From: CG2-30-36-16 sp964372115
GTDB lineage: Bacteria; Bacteroidota; Ignavibacteria; Ignavibacteriales; Ignavibacteriaceae
DNA length: 64,000 nt
Reading direction: 5' to 3'
Assembly (NCBI GenBank): GCA_964372115.1
Contig: CAYJPN010000027.1
Coordinates: 17,495-81,494, forward strand
How positions within the stretch are numbered: the first letter of the stretch is position 1; the number at the start of each line of letters is the position of its first letter. Position numbers and translations under genes: made by a program. The notes beneath the pieces were generated by a model that worked only from the letters and a program-made list of their open reading frames with translations, was not told the origin of the DNA and ran no database searches. Shown here piece by piece: positions 33,385 to 41,758 of this stretch.

Positions 33385-34501
33385 ATTTGTAGATTTAAAA
33401 AAGCAATATTTATCTATAAAAACGGAAATTAATAAAGCAATGGCTTCCGTTATCGAAAATACTGCTTTCATTAAAGGTAAAAATGTTGAAAATTTTGAAC
33501 GTGATTTTGCTGAATTAATTAAAATTAAGCACTGTATAGGTGTAGGCAATGGAACAGACGCGCTTGTAATCGCATTAAGATCATTGAATATTGGCGTTGG
33601 TGACGAAGTAATAACCGTCGCCAATTCTTTCATTGCAACTTCCGAGGCAATTACTGCTATTGGAGCAAGGGTTGTTTTTATAGATGCTGATAGTCAGACA
33701 TACAATATTGATGTAAAGAAAATAGAAGAAAAAATAACTTCTAAAACAAAAGCCATTATACCAGTTCATCTCTATGGTCAGCCGGCCGATATGTTGGAAA
33801 TCGTTAGTATTGCTAAGAAGCATAACTTATTTATCATTGAAGATAGCGCTCAGGCGCATCTTGCTGAGTATCAAAATGTGGATGGAAGTTGGCAAAAAGT
33901 TGGAACGTTTGGTGATTTATCAACATTCAGCTTTTTCCCTGGTAAAAATCTTGGCGCATATGGAGATGCAGGGGCGGTTGTTACGAATAATGACAACTTA
34001 GCGGAAAAAGTTAGAAAGTTTGCGAATCATGGTAGAATTGCAAAATATAACCATGAGTTTGAGGGATACAATAGCAGGCTGGATGGTCTACAATCGGCAA
34101 TTTTAAATGTAAAATTAAAGTATATAAATATATGGACGGAAAGAAGAAGGGAAGTAGCAAGAAAATATTCTGAATTATTTAGTACTGTTCCGCAAATCAT
34201 AACTCCATATGTTAATCACAAAACTAAGCCTGCCTGGCATTTATATGTTATTCAAGCGCAAAAAAGAGATGAATTACAAAAATTTTTGAAAGAAAACGGA
34301 ATTGCGACGGGAATTCACTATCCAATTGCTCTACCGAATCTTCAAGCGTATCAATATTTGGGGCACAATGAAAGTGACTTTCCTATTGCTTCCAGATTAC
34401 AAAACGAAATACTAAGTCTTCCCATCTTTCCGGAAATAACTCAACAAGAGATTGAATTTGTTGCAAATAATATTAAAAAATTTTATTTGGACGAAAAATA
34501 A
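33374..34501 (+). CDS. wlbC: UDP-3-ketosugar aminotransferase WlbC/WbpE
   Basis: A 375-residue DegT/DnrJ/EryC1 aminotransferase with MKVEFVDLKKQYLSIKTEIN at the start, GVGNGTDALVIALRSL, IEDSAQAHLA and the Schiff-base Lys in FSFFPGKNLGAYGDAGAVVT. It transaminates the 3-keto product of WlbA using glutamate. The ATG at 33374 is favoured over one at 33371 because GGAG lies 7 bases before it and homologues start MKVEF/MIEFxD. With wlbA and wlbB it gives UDP-GlcNAc(3NAc)A. Confidence 0.88.
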   Translation: MKVEFVDLKKQYLSIKTEINKAMASVIENTAFIKGKNVENFERDFAELIKIKHCIGVGNGTDALVIALRSLNIGVGDEVITVANSFIATSEAITAIGARVVFIDADSQTYNIDVKKIEEKITSKTKAIIPVHLYGQPADMLEIVSIAKKHNLFIIEDSAQAHLAEYQNVDGSWQKVGTFGDLSTFSFFPGKNLGAYGDAGAVVTNNDNLAEKVRKFANHGRIAKYNHEFEGYNSRLDGLQSAILNVKLKYINIWTERRREVARKYSELFSTVPQIITPYVNHKTKPAWHLYVIQAQKRDELQKFLKENGIATGIHYPIALPNLQAYQYLGHNESDFPIASRLQNEILSLPIFPEITQQEIEFVANNIKKFYLDEK

Positions 34502-34531
34502 TATTAATTATTCTTTTAATCAGAGATACTT

Positions 34532-36154
34532 ATGAAATATGGTCCACATAAAATATTTATTTTGATGATTATATTAACTGTATCAATAGAGGCGCAGGTA
34601 ATATATTCACCTTTAAAGTCCAATGTTTATGATTTTTTAGATAGAGTTTCGCAAAAAGTTACTATCAATTATTACGACATTGTAAAACCAATACCAAGAA
34701 CTGAAATAGCAAGACTACTAGTAGAAATAGATCAATCCGCAAAATTTCTATCCGAAGTTGAAAAGGAAGAATTGCAATGGTATAAAGATGAGTACTCATT
34801 TGAATTGGATAAAACATTCAAAAGGTGGAGGTTATTTGAATATGCGGATACTCTGTTCCGGGTAATCCTCACTCCCGAGATACAATTACAACAGAACTTT
34901 TATGCCGGCAAGAAAAATTTGAAGACAAGATGGCTTGGCGGCTTTTATGGCTCAATTGGGGAAAACATCGGTTATAGCTTTTCTCTTACTGATAACAGTG
35001 AAGGGGGAGATTCAATAGATGCTGATAAAATATTTTCTTCTTTTACCGGCTTTAATCACAAAACCTCAAAAGACCGAACAATCTCTTTTGAAGATATAAA
35101 TGCCATGCTTACTTATAATTGGAGTTGGGGTTCATTTTCATTAGGTAAAGATTATATTAATTGGGGTTCAGGTAAAAACGGGCAGTTAATTCTTTCATCT
35201 AAAGCACCTTCCTTTCCATTTATCAAATTTGATATTTCGCCGGTAAAGTGGCTTAGATTTCATTACATTCACGCATGGCTTGCGTCAGATGTTCCTGATT
35301 CAAGCACCTTTTACACTACAACGGTTACTGACAAAAAAGGGGATCTCGATTATAGAGGAAACCAACGAAGTAAATATTTAGCAGCTAATTTTTTAAGTAT
35401 CATCCCGGATGAACGTTTCATCTTTTCATTAGGTAATTCTATTATCTATAGCGATGGGTCTGTTCGTCTTCCTTTTTTAATTCCCTTTATTTGGTATTAC
35501 AAAGGAATTGACCATAATTTTTATGGAAGTACAAAGAATGACGGATATGGCAATAATGGGCAAATGTTTTTTAATTTTAGCATGAGATATCCTGGAAAAT
35601 TCCATTTTTATTCGACACTTTTTATTGATGAATTTTCTTTAACCGGATTTTTAAAGGGAGATCACAGTAGAGATCAACTCGGGTATACTATAGGGGTAAC
35701 CAATTATAGCTCGATCATTGATAATTTACTGTTGGAAGTGGAATACACGAAAATAATGCCCGGAACATACCTCAATTATGTTCAAACACAAACATATCAG
35801 AATGCTTCTTATGATTTAGGACATTGGATAGGGCAGAATGCCGATCAACTTTATTTGGGTGCTAGCTATCAACTATTACGTGGATTAAATGCGAAAATTT
35901 ATTACGAACAAGTTCGGAAGGGTGGATCACAAAAAGGAACAGATCGTTATAGTTCTAATGATATGCCGTTTTTGTATCTTCCCATGCAAAAATGGAATTA
36001 TTTTGGTGCAACAATAAATTATCAACCGCTTTATGATCTGAATGTTCGTACTTATTTTAGATTTGTAAATTATTCTAGTGATGATGGAATTTCTGTACTT
36101 TACAAGAAAAATTCTGTTGATGCTGGAATTGGTTTGAGCTATGGAGTTTACTAA
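34532..36154 (+). CDS. wzi: Wzi-like outer-membrane capsule assembly protein
   Basis: A 540-residue protein with an N-terminal signal peptide (MKYGPHKIFILMIILTVSIE, cleavage likely after IEAQ), a small helical domain (ARLLVEIDQSAKFLSEVE, about 60-85) and a beta-barrel rich in aromatic strands, ending NSVDAGIGLSYGVY. Wzi-family proteins bind capsule or exopolysaccharide at the cell surface. It closes the polysaccharide operon and is followed by a terminator, so the polymer is probably cell-surface attached or exported. Confidence 0.8.
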   Translation: MKYGPHKIFILMIILTVSIEAQVIYSPLKSNVYDFLDRVSQKVTINYYDIVKPIPRTEIARLLVEIDQSAKFLSEVEKEELQWYKDEYSFELDKTFKRWRLFEYADTLFRVILTPEIQLQQNFYAGKKNLKTRWLGGFYGSIGENIGYSFSLTDNSEGGDSIDADKIFSSFTGFNHKTSKDRTISFEDINAMLTYNWSWGSFSLGKDYINWGSGKNGQLILSSKAPSFPFIKFDISPVKWLRFHYIHAWLASDVPDSSTFYTTTVTDKKGDLDYRGNQRSKYLAANFLSIIPDERFIFSLGNSIIYSDGSVRLPFLIPFIWYYKGIDHNFYGSTKNDGYGNNGQMFFNFSMRYPGKFHFYSTLFIDEFSLTGFLKGDHSRDQLGYTIGVTNYSSIIDNLLLEVEYTKIMPGTYLNYVQTQTYQNASYDLGHWIGQNADQLYLGASYQLLRGLNAKIYYEQVRKGGSQKGTDRYSSNDMPFLYLPMQKWNYFGATINYQPLYDLNVRTYFRFVNYSSDDGISVLYKKNSVDAGIGLSYGVY

Positions 36155-36236
36155 TTTGTTGTAAGTCATCATTGGTGTTAATCTATTTTAATTTGTAATT
36201 ATCATTCTAATTTGATGTGATGAAAAGTTCATTGAG

Positions 36237-36258
36237 TCCTGCTTCGGCGGGATTTTTT
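36237..36258 (+). terminator. Rho-independent terminator after wzi
   Basis: TCCTGC-TTCG-GCGGGA forms a 6-bp stem with a UUCG loop, followed by six T. It lies 83 bases after the wzi stop and ends the polysaccharide operon. Confidence 0.85.
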
Positions 36259-36289
36259 GTTTTCAGCCAAAGGCAAGGAGGATTGAGGA

Positions 36290-36357
36290 ATTATGAATTA
36301 TGAATGATGAATGCTAGGAATGATGAATGTAGGAATGAAGAATGTTGAGTGATGAAT
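36290..36357. repeat. Heptamer array upstream of an S23 gene
   Basis: Words GAATGAT, GAATTAT and GAATGTA repeat at 7-bp steps. A 28-bp stretch (36302-36329) recurs exactly at 36738-36765 downstream of the S23 gene, so the gene is framed by direct repeats. Confidence 0.85.
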
Positions 36358-36377
36358 AAAGGAATAATTGATAAAAA

Positions 36378-36725
36378 ATGAAGAATGATTTAAAGGATAG
36401 GACAAAAAAGTTTGCACATGATTGTGTGAAGTTAGCTCTTAAATTACCGAATACTTATTTGGGAAATCATATTCGTAAACAACTGATTAGATGTAGTACT
36501 TCAGTAGCTGCTAATTACAGAGCAGTATGTCTTGCCCAAAGTAAAGCATCTTTTATTGCCAAAATTAGTATAGTTATAGAAGAATCTGACGAAAGTGAGT
36601 TTTGGTTGGAATTTATTATTGATGAAAAGCTGCTCCCTAAACCTGAAGTTGAGCCGCTTTTAATAGAAGCACATGAATTAGCTTCAATATTTATTACTTC
36701 CAGGAGAACAGCACAAAAGAAATGA
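36378..36725 (+). CDS. Four-helix-bundle (S23) protein
   Basis: A 115-residue S23-family protein: MKNDLKDRTKKFAHDCVKLA, LGNHIRKQLIRCSTSVAANY, RAVCLAQSKASFIAKISIVI and EESDESEFWLEFIIDE. The Arg-rich QLIRCSTSVAANYR motif replaces the more common QIRRA.SV..NIAEG. It is intact and flanked on both sides by heptamer repeats. No function is known. Confidence 0.85.
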   Translation: MKNDLKDRTKKFAHDCVKLALKLPNTYLGNHIRKQLIRCSTSVAANYRAVCLAQSKASFIAKISIVIEESDESEFWLEFIIDEKLLPKPEVEPLLIEAHELASIFITSRRTAQKK

Positions 36726-36727
36726 GA

Positions 36728-36885
36728 ATAATGGTAGGAATGATGAATGCTAGGAATGATGAATGATGAATTATGAATGTTGGAATGTAGGAATGTTGAA
36801 TTATGAATGATGAACGTGGGAATGATGAATGATGAATGTTGGAATGTTGGAATGTAGGAATGATGAATGAAGAATTTATGATTGA
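36728..36885. repeat. Heptamer array downstream of the S23 gene
   Basis: 7-bp units (GAATGAT, GGAATGT, GAATTAT) continue for about 155 bp. See the upstream array for the shared 28-bp block. Confidence 0.85.
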
Positions 36886-36940
36886 TGATTTTAAGTTTGA
36901 CTGGTTGAGTTTTATTCAACAATCAACAATCTACAACGTA

Positions 36941-37120
36941 ATGCAAATACAAAGAGATTCATTACGGTTTTTAAGATACGCGGTTGATTTTTTCTGTATA
37001 ACCCTCTCATTCTTTGTCAGCCTGAACTATTTGGAAATTTGGAAAGGAAAAAAACATTTTATATCTCTTAATTTTCGATTAACTTTATATGAAAAATCTG
37101 AAATCAATATACAAGGATAG
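36941..37120 (+). pseudogene. N-terminal scrap of a membrane sugar transferase (tentative)
   Basis: From the ATG at 36941 the frame reads MQIQRDSLRFLRYAVDFFCI, TLSFFVSLNYL, which resembles the first membrane helix of undecaprenyl-phosphate glucose phosphotransferases (LRFLRY..D......SF). After about 30 residues it becomes non-conserved and ends at 37120. The rest of any such gene is absent. Confidence 0.4.
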
Positions 37121-37125
37121 AAAAA

Positions 37126-37404
37126 ATGAATAACAAAATAACAGGGGTGAAAATACCCAAAAGAAAAAAGGTTTTACGCCATAGCAAAACCCAACTTCCA
37201 TTGTTTGTAGAGAAGGATGAAGACGGATTTTATGTGGTAGAATGCCCCTTATTTGAAGGCTGCTATTCACAGGGGAAGACTCTTGATCAAGCATTAACGA
37301 ACATACGGGAAGTTATTGAACTGGTTCTGGAAGAAAAAGACAACCGCAATATACTTCATTCCTATAGACCGCGCGAAATTAGCTTGCATACAATTACTTT
37401 ATAA
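37126..37404 (+). CDS. hicB: HicB antitoxin
   Basis: A 92-residue HicB protein with a partial RNase-H-like fold: LPLFVEKDEDGFYVVECPLF, EGCYSQGKTLDQALTNIREV, IELVLEE and the C-terminal RPREISLHTITL. It carries no DNA-binding extension. GGATAGAAAA upstream gives an acceptable ribosome site. The hicA gene follows two bases after the stop but is truncated. Confidence 0.88.
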   Translation: MNNKITGVKIPKRKKVLRHSKTQLPLFVEKDEDGFYVVECPLFEGCYSQGKTLDQALTNIREVIELVLEEKDNRNILHSYRPREISLHTITL

Positions 37405-37406
37405 AT

Positions 37407-37565
37407 ATGACAAAGTTGCCGGTTCTCAAAGGTCGGGAAATTATTGCTGCGTTAACTAAAATCGGTTATATTCAGATTAGGCAGCGTGGAAGTCATATTA
37501 GGCTTGAATGTTCCGGTAGAAAATCTATTACTGTACCCATTAAGGGAAATTTGAGGCGATGGTAA
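37407..37565 (+). pseudogene. hicA: HicA toxin, 3'-truncated
   Basis: The 52-residue frame begins MTKLPVLKGREIIAALTKIG and keeps the catalytic GSHIRL and KSITVPI segments, but then ends NLRRW instead of the usual 20-25 further residues. At the break the sequence runs into a piece of a GDP-mannose-epimerase-like gene. HicA cleaves mRNA; the loss of the C-terminal helix probably disables it. Confidence 0.8.
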
Positions 37566-37571
37566 ACAAAC

Positions 37572-37740
37572 CCGTTCTTTTCTTTGTATTGACAGATGCT
37601 TTGAAGGTGTAAGAAAATTGATGGATTCTGAAACATTTTTTGGTCCCGTTAATATTGGCTCTGATGAAATAGTTACGATAAACCAGTTAGCTGAATATGT
37701 ATGTGGCTTAGCCATCCCTTCGGGAGAAATAGCGTGTTAG
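37572..37740 (+). pseudogene. GDP-mannose 3,5-epimerase-like C-terminal fragment
   Basis: The frame RSFLCIDRCFEGVRKLMDSE, TFFGPVNIGSDEIVTINQLA, EYVCGLA matches the part of NAD-dependent sugar epimerases around the NIGSDE motif, best GDP-mannose 3,5-epimerase. Both ends are missing: the tail after GLA is not conserved and a stop follows. Confidence 0.75.
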
Positions 37741-37756
37741 AAGTTAATTAAGCCGC

Positions 37757-37880
37757 AATTATGAATGATGAATGATGAATTATGATTGATGAATTATGAA
37801 TTATGAATTATGAATTATGAATTATGAATGATGAATGTGGGAATGTAGGAATGATGATTGATGAATTATGATTGAAGGAT
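37757..37880. repeat. Heptamer array (ATGAATT/ATGATTG)n
   Basis: About 17 units at 7-bp steps, the same family as at 1015-1140. Confidence 0.88.
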
Positions 37881-38014
37881 GATGATTTCGGCCAGAGACT
37901 GATCAACTAACGCTGAGAAGGAATGAAGAAGGATGATGGGGAGATAAGAGATTTTGGGAAGGGAAAGAGTTGAGCAGTTGGCAATCGGCAGTAGGAAGTA
38001 GGCATTTGAACCAG

Positions 38015-38065
38015 AACATCATTTATGATGTTTTTTTTTTGGAGCGTGGCGCTTAAGCGCCATGC
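38015..38065 (+). repeat. Two-hairpin repeat, copy 1
   Basis: Hairpin one is AACATCA-TTTA-TGATGTT (38015-38032) followed by a T-run, terminator-like. Hairpin two is the perfect palindrome TGGCGCTTAAGCGCCA inside GC.. and ..GC (38044-38065). The ~40 bp before it (TTGAACCAG and upstream words) also recur in copy 2. It follows the HicBA/epimerase remnants. Confidence 0.9.
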
Positions 38066-38323
38066 GAAGTTGAAATAGTGAATCGTAAGAAGCAGAAGGG
38101 GGAATAATTTTAGCAAAAGCACAAAGAATGGACGGGAAATGTACAGCGGACTTTAGTCTGTTGAAGTGGATAGTACGGCAAGCCGTATGGTTGATGGATG
38201 AGTTTTGATGGGTGATGGAGGAGACGTAGACTTTAAGACAATGAGACTATGGGAAGTGAAGGAGTTGAGCGGTGGGCAGTTTGCCGTCAGCAGTTGGCAG
38301 GCGGCAATGGGCATTTGAACCAG

Positions 38324-38373
38324 AACATCATTTATGATGTTTTTTTTTGGAGCGTGGCGCTTAAGCGCCATGC
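38324..38373 (+). repeat. Two-hairpin repeat, copy 2
   Basis: Same structure as copy 1 (hairpins 38324-38341 and 38352-38373) and the same upstream words, so 37930-38065 and 38230-38373 are direct repeats. No gene lies between copies 1 and 2, which hints at a lost or deleted cassette. Confidence 0.9.
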
Positions 38374-38455
38374 TTTTCTTTAAGGCGAGTATTGTATGGT
38401 ATATATAATGATATTATATTAGTATCGTTAAATATAAACAACGATTATACTCTTC

Positions 38456-39775
38456 ATGGAAAAAATTAAGTTCTATTTACGCTGGTGGTTTGACTATAAA
38501 TTACCGTTTTATGTTGAAAGGGAGTTTGATAGTTCAATAGTTGATACAAATCTGATAGCGGTTTTGGTAGGCGCCAGAAGAGCCGGGAAAAGTACTTTAT
38601 TCTACCAATTAATAGATTCTTATAAAGAGAAGATACCGGCTTCAAATATCATATATGTCAATTTTGAAGACGATAGATTGGCGCCGCTTGAAGGGAAAGA
38701 GTTATCCGGGTTACTGAATGTTTTCCGGCAGAATTATACCTACGATGAAAATTATCCAATATATTTATTTTTAGATGAAATACAGAACCTTCCGGGTTGG
38801 GATAAAACGGTTCGTCGTTTATATGATACGGAAAACGTAAAAATTTTTATTACCGGTTCAAATTCAAAACTACTGAGCCGTGAAATATCAACTGCTTTAC
38901 GCGGTAGAACGCTATCGAGTAAAGTAAATCCGTTAAATTTTACTGAATATCTGAAGTTTAACAATATACCCGTTCCGGATTTAAATGATTTAAGATATTC
39001 AGGGCAAAAAGATAAAATTATTTTTTCATTTGATAAATATTTAAAGTATGGCGGTTTTCCTGAGGTTGTTAGGGCGGAAAACGAACAGTTACAGGAAAGG
39101 ATATTACATGAGTATATGAATACCATTTTTTACTCTGATATTATTGAGCGGTATGAGATTAGACAATTTAAGGTAATGGATATTTATTTAAAGATGCTGT
39201 GCCGTCAAACCGGCTCGTTATTCAGTTTCGGCAAAATGCAAAATCTTCTAAAATCACTCGGTTTCAAAGTATCAAAAAATACATTAATAGAATACTTAAG
39301 TTATATGGAAGAAGCTTTTTTCGGAAAAAGTGTAATGATATTCTCCTATTCAATCAAAGATCAACTTCAGTATCCGCGCAAGTTTTATTTAGTGGATACC
39401 GGCTTATTTACAGCAACAACATTTATTAAGGAACGGGATTACGGCAGGTTATTAGAAAATTTGGTTTTTAATTCTCTGCATAGCAGGTACGATACTCTAG
39501 CATACTGGAAAGATAAAAGAGGGAATGAAGTTGATTTTGTTTTACCTGATTTATTGCACACAGAGGGGGCATTTTCTTTAATCCAGGTTTGCTATGATAT
39601 GAAAGATGAAAAAACCAGGAAAAGGGAAATTGATAATCTGGTTACCGCGGCTAAGTATTTTAAAGTAAAAACCGGATTAGTTATTACCAGGGATAGTTGG
39701 GGTGAAGTTGTGATAGATGGGATTGAAATAATTGAAAAACCATATTTTTCATGGTGTTCGGAAGGAACAAAGTAA
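38456..39775 (+). CDS. AAA_14/DUF4143 ATPase, first of three
   Basis: A 439-residue protein with Walker A GARRAGKST (39-47), Walker B YLFLDEIQN (103-111), the sensor-like FITGSNSKLLSREISTALRG, and YGGFPEVV before the C-terminal domain. The DUF4143 part is nuclease-like, with LLENLVFNSL, RGNEVDFVLPD and LIQVCYD matching an E...D...xQV layout of PD-(D/E)XK folds. Biological roles are poorly known; defence or mobile-element links are suspected. It stands alone between two-hairpin repeats. Confidence 0.88.
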   Translation: MEKIKFYLRWWFDYKLPFYVEREFDSSIVDTNLIAVLVGARRAGKSTLFYQLIDSYKEKIPASNIIYVNFEDDRLAPLEGKELSGLLNVFRQNYTYDENYPIYLFLDEIQNLPGWDKTVRRLYDTENVKIFITGSNSKLLSREISTALRGRTLSSKVNPLNFTEYLKFNNIPVPDLNDLRYSGQKDKIIFSFDKYLKYGGFPEVVRAENEQLQERILHEYMNTIFYSDIIERYEIRQFKVMDIYLKMLCRQTGSLFSFGKMQNLLKSLGFKVSKNTLIEYLSYMEEAFFGKSVMIFSYSIKDQLQYPRKFYLVDTGLFTATTFIKERDYGRLLENLVFNSLHSRYDTLAYWKDKRGNEVDFVLPDLLHTEGAFSLIQVCYDMKDEKTRKREIDNLVTAAKYFKVKTGLVITRDSWGEVVIDGIEIIEKPYFSWCSEGTK

Positions 39776-39847
39776 AGGCGTGCCTGTTTGCAGTTATCAG
39801 TCCGCCGCGGCGGATCAGTGGAGAGCGGACTGACAACTGAAAACTCT

Positions 39848-39898
39848 AACATCATCTATGATGTTTTTTTCGTGGAGCGTGGCGCTTTAGCGCCATGC
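39848..39898 (+). repeat. Two-hairpin repeat, copy 3
   Basis: AACATCA-TCTA-TGATGTT (39848-39865), a T-run and TGGCGCTTTAGCGCCA within 39877-39898. The loop of hairpin one differs from copies 1 and 2 while the stem is kept. It starts 73 bases after the ATPase stop. Confidence 0.9.
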
Positions 39899-39929
39899 GG
39901 AGTTTGGGATTGAATTTATTCATATCTGT

Positions 39930-40030
39930 TAGCCCTGAAAGGGCGAAATACAATAGCGTAGGGCGTTAGCCCTATGCGCAAAATAACACAAGAAATATTC
40001 AAGCCCTGCAAGGGCGAAATACATGGTGCA
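39930..40030. repeat. Related palindromic repeats (GCCCTGAAAGGGC / AGGGCGTTAGCCCT)
   Basis: GCCCTGAAAGGGCGAAATAC, then AGCGT-AGGGCGTTAGCCCT-ATGCGC, then GCCCTGCAAGGGCGAAATAC. The middle palindrome has the same outer words (AGCGT...ATGCG) as the second hairpin of the two-hairpin repeat but a different stem. Such words are known to me as dispersed REP-like sequences of Bacteroidota. Confidence 0.8.
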
Positions 40031-40100
40031 ACTAAACATCTCGATGATGCGGAGTTGAAAAGAATTAGAAATTACAAATTAAAGTCCGCCTTTGGCGTGG

Positions 40101-40161
40101 TTTATTTCACGGGATCTACAATTCCGCCAAAGGACGGACAGGCGTCATTATAAAATCAAAA
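40101..40161. repeat. Pre-gene dispersed repeat, copy i
   Basis: TATTTCACGGGAT, then an ATTCC..CAAAGGACGGAC word and CATTATAAAATCAAAA. Similar blocks lie at 41597-41677 and 43280-43360, in each case before a cassette gene. Confidence 0.85.
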
Positions 40162-40237
40162 GAAGCTGGATGATTTCCTTTGGAAAAGGATTGTTATTTG
40201 ATTATCTTTCCTTTAACAAAGGAAGGATTTTGCGTTG

Positions 40238-41521
40238 ATGAAAGAAATACTAAAGACAGTAATAAAAGATTTTCACAACAATCAGCTTCCGGGTTTTAAG
40301 GAAAGGAGTCTTACCGTTCCTTTAAACTGTGGAAAGATTATATCGTTAATAGGCAGCCGTAGAACGGGTAAGACGTATTATTTATACCAGCTTATTTCAA
40401 AATTATTAGAGACGGTTAATAAAGAAAATATTCTTTACATCAATTTTGAAGATGAAAGGCTTAATCTAAAATCGGATGACCTACGATTAATTATTGACGC
40501 ATATTATGAATTATATCCGGAAAATAAGGATGTGCTCTATATTTTTTTTGATGAGGTTCAAAATATTTCAAATTGGGAAAAGTTTGTAAGGCGTCTGTAT
40601 GATACCGTTTCGAAAAACATAATAATAACCGGCTCTTCATCCAAATTATTAGGCAAGGAAATTGCCTCCAGTCTTAGAGGCAGAGCGATTTGGTATGAGT
40701 TATTTCCTCTTACATTTTCCGAATATTTACATTTCCAAAATATTGATTCAGGAGATAGATATAGCTCAAGAAATAAAGCAAAGATAGTAAAGGCTTATGC
40801 TAATTTTTTATTTAACGGAGGATTTCCCGAGGTAATTTTTTATGACGCACAATTAAGGTTGAAAACTTTACAGTCATATCTGGATGTTATGATTTACAGA
40901 GATATTATAGAAAAATATGAAGTAAAGAACTCGGCATCTCTGAGATATTTTATTAAGAAAAGCTTATCAAATGTTTCGAATAGAATCTCGGTAAATAAGC
41001 TATTCAATGAATTGAAATCATTAGGCGTTAAAATAAGCAAAGATACTATTTATGATTATATCAATTATGTGCAAGATTGTTATCTCTTATACCTAGTGAA
41101 TATTTATTCCGAATCAATAAATGTACAACAGACGAATGAAAAGAAACTTTATTGTATAGACACGGGATTAGTGAACAGCGTATCGTTCAAATTTTCACAA
41201 AATACCGGGAGGATGCTTGAGAATGTGGTCTTTATGCAATTAAGAAGCAAGGGGGAGCAAGTATTCTATCATAAAAGAAAAAATGAATGTGATTTTGTGG
41301 TTCAAAGAAATGAAAAAATATATGCAGCGTATCAGGTTGCTTTTGAATTAAATGAAACCAATAGAGAAAGAGAGACTAAGGGATTGCTGGAAGCCCTTAA
41401 TTTCTTCCAGTTAGATGAAGGTTATATTTTGACGATGGATCAAACGGATGATATTGAGATTGATGGAAAGCTGCTAAAAGTACGTCCGGTTTGGATGTGG
41501 AGTTTGGAATGTGAGGATTGA
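40238..41521 (+). CDS. AAA_14/DUF4143 ATPase, second
   Basis: A 427-residue protein with Walker A GSRRTGKT (39-46), Walker B VLYIFFDEVQN, IITGSSSKLLGKEIASSLRG and NGGFPEVIF. The C-terminal DUF4143 part has RMLENVVFMQLRSKG, KNECDFVVQ and AYQVAFELNE, the E...D...xQV layout. It is clearly a paralogue of the protein encoded at 38456. The ATG at 40238 follows AGGAAGG by 9-10 bases; the overlapping TTG at 40235 is unlikely. No partner gene is adjacent. Confidence 0.88.
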   Translation: MKEILKTVIKDFHNNQLPGFKERSLTVPLNCGKIISLIGSRRTGKTYYLYQLISKLLETVNKENILYINFEDERLNLKSDDLRLIIDAYYELYPENKDVLYIFFDEVQNISNWEKFVRRLYDTVSKNIIITGSSSKLLGKEIASSLRGRAIWYELFPLTFSEYLHFQNIDSGDRYSSRNKAKIVKAYANFLFNGGFPEVIFYDAQLRLKTLQSYLDVMIYRDIIEKYEVKNSASLRYFIKKSLSNVSNRISVNKLFNELKSLGVKISKDTIYDYINYVQDCYLLYLVNIYSESINVQQTNEKKLYCIDTGLVNSVSFKFSQNTGRMLENVVFMQLRSKGEQVFYHKRKNECDFVVQRNEKIYAAYQVAFELNETNRERETKGLLEALNFFQLDEGYILTMDQTDDIEIDGKLLKVRPVWMWSLECED

Positions 41522-41596
41522 GGATTGAAGGGTTGACAACTGAAGGAGTGATTTTTTTATTCAACAACCTGCCTGCCCCGCAGCCTTTTGCGGTGG

Positions 41597-41677
41597 TCCC
41601 GTGAATTCTGAGGCTATTGTTTCACGGGATTGGCAATTCCAATAAAGGACGGACAGGCTTCATTATAAAATCAAAAG
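41597..41677. repeat. Pre-gene dispersed repeat, copy ii
   Basis: TCCCGTGAA ... TTTCACGGGA forms an inverted pair (41597 to about 41628), followed by GGCAATTCC, AAAGGACGGACAGGC and CATTATAAAATCAAAA. It lies about 80 bases before the third ATPase gene. Confidence 0.88.
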
Positions 41678-41758
41678 GGATTGAAAGATTAAGGAGGGTA
41701 TAATATGTTTGAAAAATGATACAAATATGCGTAAATTTGTAATAAAAATAATACATAT

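Noticed and set aside
36836..36940. ORF start within the heptamer repeats (MLECWNVGMMN...)
   Set aside because: The first ~35 codons are translated repeat; only the part from 36941 resembles a protein.
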